Source of the DNA: JADLHS01 sp039806955
Lineage (GTDB): Bacteria; Verrucomicrobiota; Verrucomicrobiia; Limisphaerales; JADLHS01
NCBI GenBank assembly: GCA_039806955.1
Contig: JBDHQI010000013.1
Coordinates: 1 to 64,000 of the forward strand
Direction of reading: 5' to 3'
Length of the DNA stretch: 64,000 bases
Both the position numbers and the translations under genes were made by a program. The notes under the pieces were generated by a model. The model saw nothing but the letters and a program-made list of their open reading frames with translations, made no database searches and was not told the origin of the DNA. Of this stretch, positions 47,772 to 57,500 are shown piece by piece; the stretch's first letter is position 1, and the number at the start of each line of letters is the position of its first letter.

Positions 47772-48554
47772 TTACTTTGGCAATGGCAATTGGGAGTGGA
47801 TCAAGCCGTTGCTGACCACCATGCGGATCTGGTGCCGACCGGGAATGGCTTGCGTCCAGAATTTTCCGCCGGCGCGTTCAACGATTAGCCCGCCTGCCGC
47901 CACGTCCCACAGACTGACGCCGCGCTCGAGATAGGCGTCAAAGCGTCCGCTGGCCACGTAAGCCAGACCCAGTGCCGCCGCGCCCATCATGCGCATTTTG
48001 CGCACCCGCCGCGCCATCCAGACGAAGTGGGGCAGGGCGCGTTGCAGGCTGTGACGACTCTTGGCAAAACCGACACAAACGATGCACTCGGACAACTGCT
48101 GCCTCGCACTTACCTGGATCACGCGGCCATTAAGTCGCGCCGGACCCGATTGGGTGGCCGTCCAGATTTCATCCGTGAACGGATCGTAAATTACTCCGAC
48201 AATGGTGGCGTAGGTGGATTGAGCGGTGCGTTGTTGCAGCGCAATGGAAACGCAGGCGTGCGGAATGCCGTAGGCGAAGTTCACCGTGCCATCAATCGGG
48301 TCCACCACCCAGCGCAGCACTTCGTTGGTGGCGCCGGAATCGCCCTCCTCACCCAGCAATGAAATTTGGGGAAAAGCGCGGCGTAATTTTGTTTCAATCA
48401 ATTTCTGGCAGCGCACGTCCAGATCGAGTTTGATGTCGTGCGAGGTCGTTGCGTTCACCTTCTTGGGGCGGCGCAAGTTTTGTCGCATCAACTGACCCGC
48501 CGCGCGCGCGGCCTGTTCCGCCGCCGCCAACGCTTTTTTCAAAGCCACATTCAT
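47772..48554 (-). CDS. suhB: Inositol monophosphatase family protein
   Basis: 260 residues. Metal-dependent phosphatase fold: the first metal site is in SLLGEEGDS (Glu pair), the second is VDPIDGTVNFAYGIPHACVS, and the third is SLWDVAAGGLIVERAGG near the C-terminus. The family dephosphorylates inositol phosphate and related sugar or nucleotide phosphates such as FBP or PAP. Cellular role is not decided by sequence; SuhB-type is the default. Transcribed leftward, 40 bp before the cyclophilin gene begins. Confidence 0.88.
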   Translation of the reverse strand: MNVALKKALAAAEQAARAAGQLMRQNLRRPKKVNATTSHDIKLDLDVRCQKLIETKLRRAFPQISLLGEEGDSGATNEVLRWVVDPIDGTVNFAYGIPHACVSIALQQRTAQSTYATIVGVIYDPFTDEIWTATQSGPARLNGRVIQVSARQQLSECIVCVGFAKSRHSLQRALPHFVWMARRVRKMRMMGAAALGLAYVASGRFDAYLERGVSLWDVAAGGLIVERAGGKFWTQAIPGRHQIRMVVSNGLIHSQLPLPK

Positions 48555-48702
48555 GTGGCTAACAGCTTACCGAGCCGTTGATTTGAAGCGAGACGAAGTT
48601 TGGGCGTTGACCGTGCCGGCGCGGTCGGATGACGTCGGCAAGCCATTGGATTGGTGCGGATGAAAAATCAGAACCGCGCTCGCGCGCCGGCTGATGGTTC
48701 AA

Positions 48703-51700
48703 TCAAACTGTGGCGGCGGGCGGATTGGTTGCGGGCGCCTCCTGGCGGATGCGCCAATGTTTCCATTGGAATTTTTGCGCGAGATCGTCGAGCAACGAGT
48801 AAGCGACCGGCGTGACAATCAGCGTGAGCAGCAGGCAGAGCGCCTGTCCCCCGATCACCACCACCGCGACCGCGCGTCGTTCTTCCGCGCCCGGCCCAGT
48901 GCCCAGCGCCAGTGGCAACATGCCGGCGATCAGCGTGAGGGTCGTCATCAAGATCGGGCGGAGCCGCTCCCGGTTGCCTTGCAGGATGGCGTCAGCGCGT
49001 TCCAAACCGTACTCGCGCAGTTTGTTCATGTGGTCAATCTGGAGAATAGCGTTTTTCTTCACGACGCCAAAGAGTACGAGCAGTCCAAGCGCAGAGTACA
49101 GATTGATGGTTTGATTCGCCACCAGCAGCGAGAGGAAAGCGAACGGTACGGACAAGGGCAGCGACAGGAGAATGGTGAACGGATGGATCAGACTCTCGAA
49201 TTGCGACGCAAGAATGATGTACATCAAGATGACCGAGAGCAGAAACGCCCAGAGGAATTCACTGAACGTGCGTTCCAATTCCCGGGCGCGTCCCGAAACC
49301 CGAGTCGAGTAACCCGTCGGCAAACCCATGCGCTCCACCTCGGCGCGCAAGGTCGCGATGCGATCCGCCTGCGCGTAACCGGGGGCGACTCCGGCGCGCA
49401 AGCTGACCTGACGCTGGCGATCCAGGCGGTCAATGCGCGAGGCGGCTTGAGTGGGGGCCAGCGACACCACGTTGTCCAATCGCACCAAGCCACTCCGGCT
49501 GCGGCGCGAGGGCACGTAGAGTTGCGCGATGGTTTTGGCGTCGCCCCGGTCGCTTTCGCGCAACCGCACCTGCACGTCGTAATCTTCATTCATCGCCTCG
49601 TCGCGGAAGCGGGTGACTCGTTCCTCACCGCCCACCATGATGCGCAACGCGGTGGCGATGTCTTCCGTGTCCACGCCCAAGTTCGCGGCGCGCTCACGAT
49701 CAATGGCGACATGCAATTCCGGTTTATCGAGTTTCAAGGTGATGTCCGCATCTTGCAGTCCGAGTTCGGGCGCTTTTTGGCGCAGGCGCTCGGCGTAGTC
49801 GTAGAGGACATCCAGGTCCGGGCCGAGCAGGGCGAAATCAATGTCGAAGTTCGCGCCGCCGCCCACGAAGGTTTGCGGATTGCGCACGGCGAAACGGATG
49901 TCGGGAATCTTTCGCAAACGCTGCCGGATTTCCTGTTGCACCTCGCGTTGGGTGTAATTGTTTTTGAACGCGTCCCACGGCGGCCAATGGAGCAGGCGTT
50001 TCCAGCCGAAGGTGCGTTCTTCGTGCGGTACCAGGCGAACGAAAAAATTGGCGCTGTTGAGACCGCCGAGAAAACCGCTGCCCGCCGAACTGAGGACGGA
50101 ACTCACGCCCGGCACCTGACGGATTTCATTTTCCGCGCGCAACGCCACGACTTTGATCGCGCCCAAACCCGTGCCTTCGGCGGTGGTGAGGTTCACGTCA
50201 AATTCGCCTTCGTCCACGTTGCTGGGCAGATATTCCTGGCGCACCATTTTGTAGAGCGGGATGGATGAAGCCATGACCAGCAACGCCAGGCCGGCCACCA
50301 ACCAACGGCGGCGCATGGCCGCGCAGAGCAGGTGCGTGTAAATGCGATCAATCCAACCGTAAAAGCCGCCGCGTGATCCCGCGCCGTCATGATCGGTCGA
50401 AGGGAGGCCGGACTCCTCGTCAGAAGTAGATGCGGAGGATTGTTGCCGTACGCGCAGCAGGCGGGCGCTCATCATGGGCGTCAACGTGAAGGAGACAAGC
50501 AGACTCACCAAAATTGAAACGGCGGAGGTCAGGCCGAACTGGTAGAGGAAGCGTCCCGAAATGCTCGACATGAATGAGACGGGCACAAAGATCACCACCA
50601 GACTGAACGTGGTGGCCATCACCGCCGGACCAATATCCGCCGTGGCGGCTTTGGCCGCTTGAAACGGCGGCATCTTCTTTTCTTCGATGAATCGGAAGAT
50701 GTTTTCCAGCACCACAATGGCGTCATCAATCACAATGCCCACCATCAACACCAGCGCGAGCATGGTCACGCTGTTCAGCGTGAAGCCCAGCAGTTTCATC
50801 ATTCCAAAGGAAGCGATCACCGAGGCGGGAATTGCCACGGCGGCAATGACGGTGGCGCGCCAGTTCCGCATGAACAACAGCACCACCAGGCACGCCAGAA
50901 TGCTGCCCAGCACGAGGTGGACTTTAATTTCGTGCAAGGCCTCGTAGATGTAGTTGGACTGGTCGCGAATGACCTCGAGTCGGAGATCGTCCGGCAGTTG
51001 GGTTTTCAGGGTTTCCAGCCGCTGTTTGACCCCTTCGATGACCGCGACGGTGTTGGCGCCGGATTGGCGGACCACGTTCAACGTGACGTTGAATTTGCCG
51101 TCGAGCCGGGAGACGCTGCGCTCTTCCTTGGTGCCGTCTTCCGCCCATCCGATGTCGCGTACGCGGATCGGGTAGTCGCCGCGGGTGGTAATAACCAGAT
51201 CATTAAAATCCTTGGCACTGGCCAGGCGTCCCATGGTGCGCAACGAAACTTCGCGCTCAGCGGTGGTGACGTTGCCACCAGGGGTGTTGGCGTTCTGGCG
51301 GTCCACGGCGTCGCGCACGGCGGTGATGGGCAATTGATAAGCTGCAAGGCGGTTGGCATCCACCCAGATGTTGATGGCGCGTTCCAGTCCGCCGACAATC
51401 GTTACCTCTCCCACGCCGGGCGATCGCTCGATTTGCGTCTTGATGATTTTATCGGCGATCTCGTTCAGCTCACGTCGCGAACGATCTCCAGCCAGCGAGA
51501 GGGAGAGCACTGGTTGCTGATCGGGGTCCGCTTTGGAAATCGTCGGCGGGTCCATGTCGCGGGGCAGGGTGCGCACGACGGTGGCGACGCGATCCCGCAC
51601 GTCCTGCGCGGCGATGTCAATGTTGCGATTGAGATTGAAAGTAGTGATGATGAAAGCGCTGCCCGATCCGCAAATGGAACGCAGTTCGTCAATGCCTTCG

Positions 51701-51924
51701 ATCGTGTTGACCACTTCCTCAATCGGCTGCGCAACGTTCGATTCCATTTCGCCGGGAGAAGAACCCGGCAGCCGGGCATTGATGCGCACGACGGGGACAT
51801 CCACCGAAGGAAACCGGTCCACGCCAAGGTTGAGGTAGCCGGCCGTGCCCACGACTACCAGCGAGAGAATGATCATCATCGCGAAAACCGGGCGGCGGAT
51901 GCAGATTTCAGCGAGCTTTTGCAT
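48703..51924 (-). CDS. RND efflux transporter, inner-membrane subunit
   Basis: 1073 residues, typical of HAE-type RND pumps that expel drugs, solvents or toxic compounds using the proton gradient. The first helix (FAMMIILSLVVVGTAGY) leads into the porter domain (ARLPGSSPGEMESNVAQPIE). Helix 4 carries the proton-relay Asp pair in MVGIVIDDAIVVLENIFRFI. The second half repeats the fold (PLYKMVRQEYLPSNVDEGEF, SVILMYIILASQFESLIHPF, LLVLFGVVKKNAILQID). The stop of the upstream adaptor gene is 11 bp away, so they form one operon. The outer-membrane TolC-type partner is not adjacent. Confidence 0.93.
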   Translation of the reverse strand: MQKLAEICIRRPVFAMMIILSLVVVGTAGYLNLGVDRFPSVDVPVVRINARLPGSSPGEMESNVAQPIEEVVNTIEGIDELRSICGSGSAFIITTFNLNRNIDIAAQDVRDRVATVVRTLPRDMDPPTISKADPDQQPVLSLSLAGDRSRRELNEIADKIIKTQIERSPGVGEVTIVGGLERAINIWVDANRLAAYQLPITAVRDAVDRQNANTPGGNVTTAEREVSLRTMGRLASAKDFNDLVITTRGDYPIRVRDIGWAEDGTKEERSVSRLDGKFNVTLNVVRQSGANTVAVIEGVKQRLETLKTQLPDDLRLEVIRDQSNYIYEALHEIKVHLVLGSILACLVVLLFMRNWRATVIAAVAIPASVIASFGMMKLLGFTLNSVTMLALVLMVGIVIDDAIVVLENIFRFIEEKKMPPFQAAKAATADIGPAVMATTFSLVVIFVPVSFMSSISGRFLYQFGLTSAVSILVSLLVSFTLTPMMSARLLRVRQQSSASTSDEESGLPSTDHDGAGSRGGFYGWIDRIYTHLLCAAMRRRWLVAGLALLVMASSIPLYKMVRQEYLPSNVDEGEFDVNLTTAEGTGLGAIKVVALRAENEIRQVPGVSSVLSSAGSGFLGGLNSANFFVRLVPHEERTFGWKRLLHWPPWDAFKNNYTQREVQQEIRQRLRKIPDIRFAVRNPQTFVGGGANFDIDFALLGPDLDVLYDYAERLRQKAPELGLQDADITLKLDKPELHVAIDRERAANLGVDTEDIATALRIMVGGEERVTRFRDEAMNEDYDVQVRLRESDRGDAKTIAQLYVPSRRSRSGLVRLDNVVSLAPTQAASRIDRLDRQRQVSLRAGVAPGYAQADRIATLRAEVERMGLPTGYSTRVSGRARELERTFSEFLWAFLLSVILMYIILASQFESLIHPFTILLSLPLSVPFAFLSLLVANQTINLYSALGLLVLFGVVKKNAILQIDHMNKLREYGLERADAILQGNRERLRPILMTTLTLIAGMLPLALGTGPGAEERRAVAVVVIGGQALCLLLTLIVTPVAYSLLDDLAQKFQWKHWRIRQEAPATNPPAATV

Positions 51925-51935
51925 CAGAGGTGGGT

Positions 51936-53057
51936 TCAGCGGGCCGCGTTGACCGGCAGGGCCGCTGGAGTGGGTTGACCTTCTACGACGATTAAAGCCT
52001 GTCCGGTGCGCAGTCCGGCGGGATTCAGCACCACGGATTCGCCAGCATTCAAACCGGAGAGCACCTCAACAAAACGGCCCGCGCGGCGGCCGGTGGTCAC
52101 GCCTTGTTCCACCGCTTTGCCGTCGCGGAGCAATACCACTTTTTCCAATCCCGCAAATGTAATCAGCGCATCGGCTGGAACGCTGACGACGTTCTCCTGA
52201 TCGTTGATGATGATTTCCGCTTCCACAAAGGCACCGGCGCGCAAGCCGTTGGGATTGGGGATATCGGCTTCAACCGTGAGCATGCTGTTATCCGTGCGCA
52301 GGGACGGGGCGATCCGGCTGAGTTTGCCCTCGTAACGCTGATTGTCGCCAGCGAGCGAGAGCCGCACGATCTGCCCGAGCCGCACCTGAGAGGCGTCGCG
52401 TTCCGGCACGCCCAGTCGCAGCCGGAGCGGATCAGTTTGCACGAGCCGCGCAATCGGCGCGCCTACGCTGAGGAAATCGCCCGCCGAGGCAATCCGTTCT
52501 GCGATGATGCCGGTGAACGGCGCTTTCACCCGGGAATGATCCAGGTTCAATCGCGCCAATGCCGCGTTCGCTTCCGCCGCTTTCACTTCCGCCTGGGTGC
52601 TGGCTGCGGACGCGACGGCGGAATCCAGATCGCTGGCGGATGCGATTTTTTCCCGTTGCAAATCCTGGGTGCGTTTCAGATTTTGCGCGGCGTTGGCGGC
52701 ATTGGCCTGCGCCCGGGCCAGGTTCGCGGCGGCGACATTGGCCAGCGCTTCGTAAGTGGTGGTGTCAATCAACGCGATTTCCTGGCCGGCCTGAACGTGG
52801 TCGCCCAGATCCACGAAATTCTGATCCAGTTGCCCGGCGACTTGCGCGGCAATCGTCGCCGCTTCTTGAGCCGTCAATGTGCCGATTACCGAGATGGTGC
52901 GCTCCATCGGCCGCAGCTCGGCCGACGCAATGCGGACTTCGTGTGCGGGCAGGTCGGATTTTGCGCCGGGCGTGGCCGTCGTTGACGGGTTGCACCCGGT
53001 AAGAGCCAAGGTGCCGAGCCAGGCCAGGCCAATCCGCATTTTCAGTGAGAATCTCAT
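51936..53057 (-). CDS. RND periplasmic adaptor (lipoprotein)
   Basis: 373 residues from ATG 53057 (MRFSLKMRIG), which places a lipobox (LALTGC) about 22 residues in; the frame is open further upstream without features. Domains: lipoyl-like half motif (TLTAQEAATIAAQVAGQLDQ), an alpha-hairpin coiled coil with Ala-rich heptads (NLARAQANAANAAQNLKRTQ), second lipoyl half (APFTGIIAERIASAGDFLS), beta-barrel (LRLRLGVPERDASQVRLGQI) and membrane-proximal part (VVLLRDGKAVEQGVTTGR). It bridges the RND pump to an outer-membrane channel. It is first in the two-gene operon. Confidence 0.92.
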   Translation of the reverse strand: MRFSLKMRIGLAWLGTLALTGCNPSTTATPGAKSDLPAHEVRIASAELRPMERTISVIGTLTAQEAATIAAQVAGQLDQNFVDLGDHVQAGQEIALIDTTTYEALANVAAANLARAQANAANAAQNLKRTQDLQREKIASASDLDSAVASAASTQAEVKAAEANAALARLNLDHSRVKAPFTGIIAERIASAGDFLSVGAPIARLVQTDPLRLRLGVPERDASQVRLGQIVRLSLAGDNQRYEGKLSRIAPSLRTDNSMLTVEADIPNPNGLRAGAFVEAEIIINDQENVVSVPADALITFAGLEKVVLLRDGKAVEQGVTTGRRAGRFVEVLSGLNAGESVVLNPAGLRTGQALIVVEGQPTPAALPVNAAR

Positions 53058-53264
53058 CACAGTGTTGTCGAGCGTCGCTTCAACGCGCAAACGCCGACAT
53101 TTAATCAAAAATTTACATGCGGAAGCAACTCGGAGCATTGTCAGCTTGACGCGATTTTTGTGCGTGCGATGCTGGCCGCGCTGGGAACGGAGCAAAAGGG
53201 AGCGACCGAACCGCGGCTTTTATCATTCGATCTGTTCGTCTCAAAACCAAAAAGGAAATTTTTT

Positions 53265-53735
53265 ATGAAAACAACCAAGCATAATAATCGAAAAGCATTG
53301 ATGCCATTATGTGAGAGCCTGAATCAAGTCCTGGCGGATTCCTACGCCTTGATGGCCTTGACGCATCTGGCGCATTGGAATGTGGAAGGCCCGGGATTCT
53401 TCGCGCTGCACACCGCCTTCCAAACGCAATACGAGGAACTGTTCGCGGCGGCGGATGACATTGCGGAACGCGTGCGCGCCTTGGAATGTTACGCCATCGG
53501 CGGCCTGCGGACCCTGGCGGATGCGGCGCGCATGAAGGAATTTGCCGCGCCGTTGTCGCAGGAAAATTACGTGCGCCAACTGATCGTTGCCAACGAGAAG
53601 CTGCTCAAAGATGCGGCTAAAGCGCGCGATTTGGCCGGGGCCGCTAACGACGCAGAAACGCAGGATTTGATGATCGCGCGGATCACCTTGCATCAAAAAA
53701 CCGTCTGGATGCTTAACAGCTTTCTTAAGGGCTGA
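53265..53735 (+). CDS. dps: Dps-family ferritin-like DNA-protection protein
   Basis: 156 residues from ATG 53265; the preceding AAAGGA (about 53250-53256) is a plausible ribosome-binding site. Dps motifs are present: HLAHWNVEGPGFFALHTAFQ with the ferroxidase His and Asp/Glu ligands, then YEELFAAADDIAERVRAL. Dps assembles into 12-subunit cages that oxidise ferrous iron with peroxide and can coat DNA. The tail after LLKDAAKARDLAGAANDAE matches the usual four-helix bundle. It is divergent from the efflux operon. Confidence 0.93.
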   Translation: MKTTKHNNRKALMPLCESLNQVLADSYALMALTHLAHWNVEGPGFFALHTAFQTQYEELFAAADDIAERVRALECYAIGGLRTLADAARMKEFAAPLSQENYVRQLIVANEKLLKDAAKARDLAGAANDAETQDLMIARITLHQKTVWMLNSFLKG

Positions 53736-53921
53736 CCTTGCGTTGGCTGAAGTTGGCGAGAGCTTCGCTTTCGGAAGTTGGGCGGTTGAATCGAGTTTGT
53801 CGTTAAAAGCGGACAGGCGATGCCTCTCAAATCAAACTAAAATATCGTGAATCGTATTGCTGTATATTGCTTTAACCAAACAGCTTGTGACGATTTTGAT
53901 TTTGATCGAAATTGGCGTTTT

Positions 53922-53949
53922 TTGACAACGGTCGGGGATTTGCTAGTAT
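53922..53949 (+). promoter_or_regulatory. Sigma-70-type promoter for the leader unit
   Basis: A perfect -35 TTGACA at 53922-53927, a 16-base spacer and a -10-like TAGTAT at 53944-53949. Transcription would begin near 53956 and run into the leader and terminator described next. It is the clearest promoter in the window. Confidence 0.75.
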
Positions 53950-53962
53950 CCAACGCGTAATT

Positions 53963-54067
53963 ATGGAGGTTCAAAGCATCCAAATGAAGATGGGAACTCA
54001 ACCGGAATGGTCATCCATTCGGCTGTGTGTTTCCAGTCAGAGTGGCGGAGCGGGTTGCGACTCCTAA
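53963..54067 (+). CDS. Candidate small leader ORF (34 codons)
   Basis: ATG 53963 opens 34 codons (MEVQSIQMKM...GGAGCDS) ending in TAA at 54065-54067; in-frame ATGs at 53984 and 53990 give 27 or 25 codons. A GGAGG lies at 53966-53970, 13 bases before the second ATG, which is long for a ribosome-binding site. The ORF runs through the sequence that forms the pseudoknot-like structure. It contains Cys and Ser but no clear run of one amino acid. It could be a leader peptide or a chance frame. Confidence 0.4.
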   Translation: MEVQSIQMKMGTQPEWSSIRLCVSSQSGGAGCDS

Positions 54068-54096
54068 AGGTAATACCGATTTTAACCAACCCGCGA
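54050..54096 (+). promoter_or_regulatory. Mutually exclusive RNA structures (attenuator/riboswitch-like leader)
   Basis: GCGGGTTG at 54050-54057 is complementary to CAACCCGC at 54087-54094. The first arm sits in the loop of a small hairpin GGAG (54047-54050) / CTCC (54061-54064), so a pseudoknot-like fold is possible. The second arm overlaps the left half of the terminator stem (54088-54096), so pairing of one should block the other. A GGT-AAT-ACC mini-hairpin lies between. It resembles an attenuator; no known riboswitch class was recognised. Confidence 0.5.
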
Positions 54097-54120
54097 TTGC
54101 CAGACAGTCGCGGGTTTTTT
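54088..54120 (+). terminator. Rho-independent terminator
   Basis: A 9-bp perfect stem AACCCGCGA (54088-54096) / TCGCGGGTT (54108-54116) with an 11-base loop, continuing into six T residues (54115-54120). It ends the short transcription unit before the small hypothetical gene. Confidence 0.85.
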
Positions 54121-54125
54121 GTTTA

Positions 54126-54512
54126 ATGACGAAGACGGATAATGTTCAAAGTAGTAAGAAAGAGATGAGATTGAAGACGGAAAGAGATGCCATTGAGTTC
54201 GCATTGCCGCGGAGTTTTGCGCCTTCGGGCGCGGCGAATGGCTCCATTTATCGCGGGGCCTTCGAGACGGAGCTTGAGCGTTTGAAAGAACGTTTATTGG
54301 CGCATGAATTGGCGCGAACGGTGAGTTTGGAAGTGAACGTGTTGTTGCGGCGCGCCGCCAACGACGCGATGGCGCTGGCCTGGCTGACGCCATTTCCACT
54401 GTTGTTGTTACCGGTGTTGTTCGAGGAGAAAGCTTTGGCCGCTCGTAAAATGGCGGCTCGTCAGGCCTTGATTCGGGAGCGAAGCCAGGAATTGATGGTC
54501 CTCACCGAATAG
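54126..54512 (+). CDS. Small hypothetical protein behind an attenuator-like leader
   Basis: 128 residues from ATG 54126, or 115 from ATG 54165 (MRLKTERDAI); neither has a strong ribosome-binding site. The sequence is charged and helical, with a long amphipathic stretch (ETELERLKERLLAHELARTV) and one hydrophobic patch (LAWLTPFPLLLLPVLF) between basic helices. That single patch could be a membrane segment or a buried helix. I recognise no family. It begins 6 or 45 bp after a terminator, so readthrough of that terminator would set its expression. Confidence 0.65.
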   Translation: MTKTDNVQSSKKEMRLKTERDAIEFALPRSFAPSGAANGSIYRGAFETELERLKERLLAHELARTVSLEVNVLLRRAANDAMALAWLTPFPLLLLPVLFEEKALAARKMAARQALIRERSQELMVLTE

Positions 54513-54539
54513 CGCGACCTCTAGTAAGCTTTCCGAGCT

Positions 54540-57500
54540 TCAAAGTTTTCGCGTACGTTGATTCCGCAAGGAAGCGTCTCGAGGTCGACGTCTTGGTGCG
54601 CGTTCGCCGCTCTCGCTCCGCCGCAAATACTGACCAGTATGACTGGCGGGATTTCGCGCGATGTTTTCTGGAGTGCCGGTGGCGACGACTTTGCCGCCTT
54701 CGGCACCGGCTTCCGGCCCGAGATCAATAATCCAGTCAGCGCATTTGATCACATCCAGATTGTGTTCGATGACCACGACGGAGTGCCCGGCGGCCACCAG
54801 TCGTTGGAAAACTTGCAACAGCACACGGACATCGTCGAAATGTAAACCCGTGGTGGGTTCGTCAAACAGGAACAGCGTGGCGGTCGCGGCGGGTTGATGT
54901 CCGATGCGCTTTGAATTTCGGCGATTCGCTGGCCGGTCCGTTGCGGCTGAGTGCTGCGTGGCTTCGGCCAAGTGGCGAACGAGTTTCAACCGCTGACTTT
55001 CCCCACCCGAGAGCGTATTGATGGGTTGGCCAAGACGCAGGTAGCCCAGCCCCACCTTTTGCAATAATTTCAAACTGGCGGTCGCACGCCGGGCGGGTTT
55101 GGAATCGGCGAAGCCCGCGAGAAAATCAATCACTTCGTCCACCGTGGCTTCGAGGAAATCGCCGATGCTCCACTGCGGGGTGGTAGCAGATGCGGGACGC
55201 GGCGGACTGATTTTCAAATCCAGAATGTGCTGACGATAGCGGCGTCCATCGCACTCCGGGCAGCGAATGAAAATGTCGCTGAGAAATTGCATCTCGATTT
55301 TCTCAAATCCGGCCCCATGGCACTTTTCGCATTGCCCGACGCTGGAATTAAAGCTAAACGCGCTGGCGTTCAATCCGCGTTGTTTGGCGATGCCGGATTG
55401 CGCAAACACTTCGCGGATGTCATCGAACGCGCCGATATAAACGGCAGGATTCGAGCGCGGTGTTTTGCCGAGCGCGGATTGATCCACGAGAACCACCTGG
55501 CGCAGGGTTTCGTAGCCGGTGATCTGCGTCGGGGCGGGGGAGTGATTCGTGGTCTGGTCCGCTGCGACGTCGTTGGAGTTTTCCTCAGCGTCAAGCCGAT
55601 CGGAGGCTTTGGCGGGACTATTGTCTTGATTGTGGAGCCTGGCTTGCAATGTCGGCAGGAGCACGTCACGAATCAGCGTGGACTTGCCCGAGCCGCTGAC
55701 CCCGGTGACGACGACGAAGCGCCCCAGCGGAATCTCGACGGAAAGGTGGTTGAGATTATGGCGCGTGGCGTCCTCAATTTTTAGCATTGCGCTGTTTTCG
55801 AGGATATAACTTTGATCCGCTTTGGTCTTTTGCGCCTCGCCGTTCGCCGCTGCGGAATGAGTTGGCCGATGTTGCGAAAGTTCGATGCGTTTTCGTCCAC
55901 TCAAGTATTGGCCGGTGAGTGAAGTTCTGGATTTCAACAGGTCGCGCAGCGGTCCTTGAAACACAATTTCGCCGCCGGTGGCACCGTGGCCGGGACCGAT
56001 ATCTACAATCTGATCGGCGGCGCGCATAACGCCGGCTTCGTGTTCCACCACCACCACGGTGTTGCCGGTGTCACGAAGCTTTTTGAGGATGCGAACGAGG
56101 CGGTCCGTGTCGCGCGGATGCAGCCCGACGCTGGGTTCATCCAGAACAAAAAGGGTGTTTACCAAACGCGTGCCGAGGCAGGTGGTGAGGTTCACGCGCT
56201 CGGTTTCCCCGCCACTCAAGGTGCGCGTGGGCCGGTCCAGCGTGAGATATCCAAGCCCGACCTCATCAAGGTAGGCGAGGCGGGTGCGCACCTCGTCCAA
56301 AGCGAGCTGCACGGAGTCTTGCGGCGAGGTTTTGCGGAGTCGCGACCGTTGCCGGATCAATTGGTTGATCAGGTTCAACGCGTCGCGAATGGGCAGAGCA
56401 TAAAAATCAGGCAGCGTCAGCCGCGCCACCGGCTGGGAAGGATTGAAGGTTGGCATGACTGTCCGCGAGGTTTTCGGCGACTTCGATCCGGCGGCGTCCA
56501 CGTTGAGCCGATAAAGCAGCGCCTCGGGTTTCAAGCGCGCGCCGTGGCAATCCGGGCATCGGGTGTAAGCGCGATAGCGCGAGAGCAACACCCGGACGTG
56601 CATTTTATAGGACTTGGTTTCCAGCCAGCGAAAATAGCCTTTCACGCCGTACCACGCGCGCGGCCATTCGTGCGCTTCGTCAATGCCGTAATCCTTGTCG
56701 CCTTCAATGACCCAGCGTTGGTGTTCGGCGGCGAGCTTGTGGAACGGCACGTTCATCGGAACTTTGCGCGCCTGGCAAAACTTTTTCAAATCGCGCTGAC
56801 ACTCCGCGCTGAACCCGTTGCGCCACGGCTTGATCGCGCCTTCCGCCAGCGTCAGCGTGCGATCAGGAATCGCCAGCTCGTAATCAATCGTGATGGTGCG
56901 ACCAAAGCCCTTGCAAGTTGGACACGCGCCGAGTGGATGATTGAAACTGAACAGGGCGGGTGTGGCCTCGGGATATTCAATGTCACATTGGGCGCAATGG
57001 CGCCAGTTGGAAAAACGCCGCGGCTGGTGCATTCCAGAGGTGGCGGACATTGTCCAGACAGTCAATTTGCCTTTGCCGAAGTGGTAGGCCTGTTCGCAGG
57101 CTTCGATGAAGCGCGCGCGCGCTGTCGGTGTGAGCTTGAGCCGATCCTGCACCACGGTTAAAGCGGTTGGTGATGGTTGAAGGGCCGCAAGCTTGGCGGC
57201 TTCGTCAAGCCGCGTCACCTCGTCGTTTACCAGCAGTCGTTGGTAACCTTGCCTGGCAATCAATGCGAGCGATTCGGCCAAGGGAAGCCTTTCCGAAAGC
57301 GGAACTTCAAAGGTAATCAAAACTTCTGCCGATGGCGTGGCTGACAATGCTTGCCATACGCCTTGCGGTGAAGTTTTCGCCACGGGCCGACCGCAACCGG
57401 AACAGTGGAGTTGCGCGAGGTGCGGCCAGAGGACTTTCAGGTGGTCGCAAATCTCGGTCATCGTGCCGACCGTGCTGCGCGTGGTGCGAATCGCGTTGCG

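Noticed and set aside
46034..51978. Long plus-strand frames opposite the cyclophilin (527 residues) and the RND pump (524 and 439 residues)
   Set aside because: The minus-strand genes carry all diagnostic motifs; the opposite frames show only compositional bias.
54040..54090. A possible serine or leucine tRNA
   Set aside because: Only a D-arm-like part is present; no acceptor stem, anticodon arm or T-loop.
54027..54125. N-terminal extension of the small hypothetical gene back to 54027
   Set aside because: It would translate through the terminator hairpin; the start downstream of the terminator is more sensible.
55956..57161. A 401-residue plus-strand frame opposite uvrA
   Set aside because: uvrA motifs are continuous on the minus strand.
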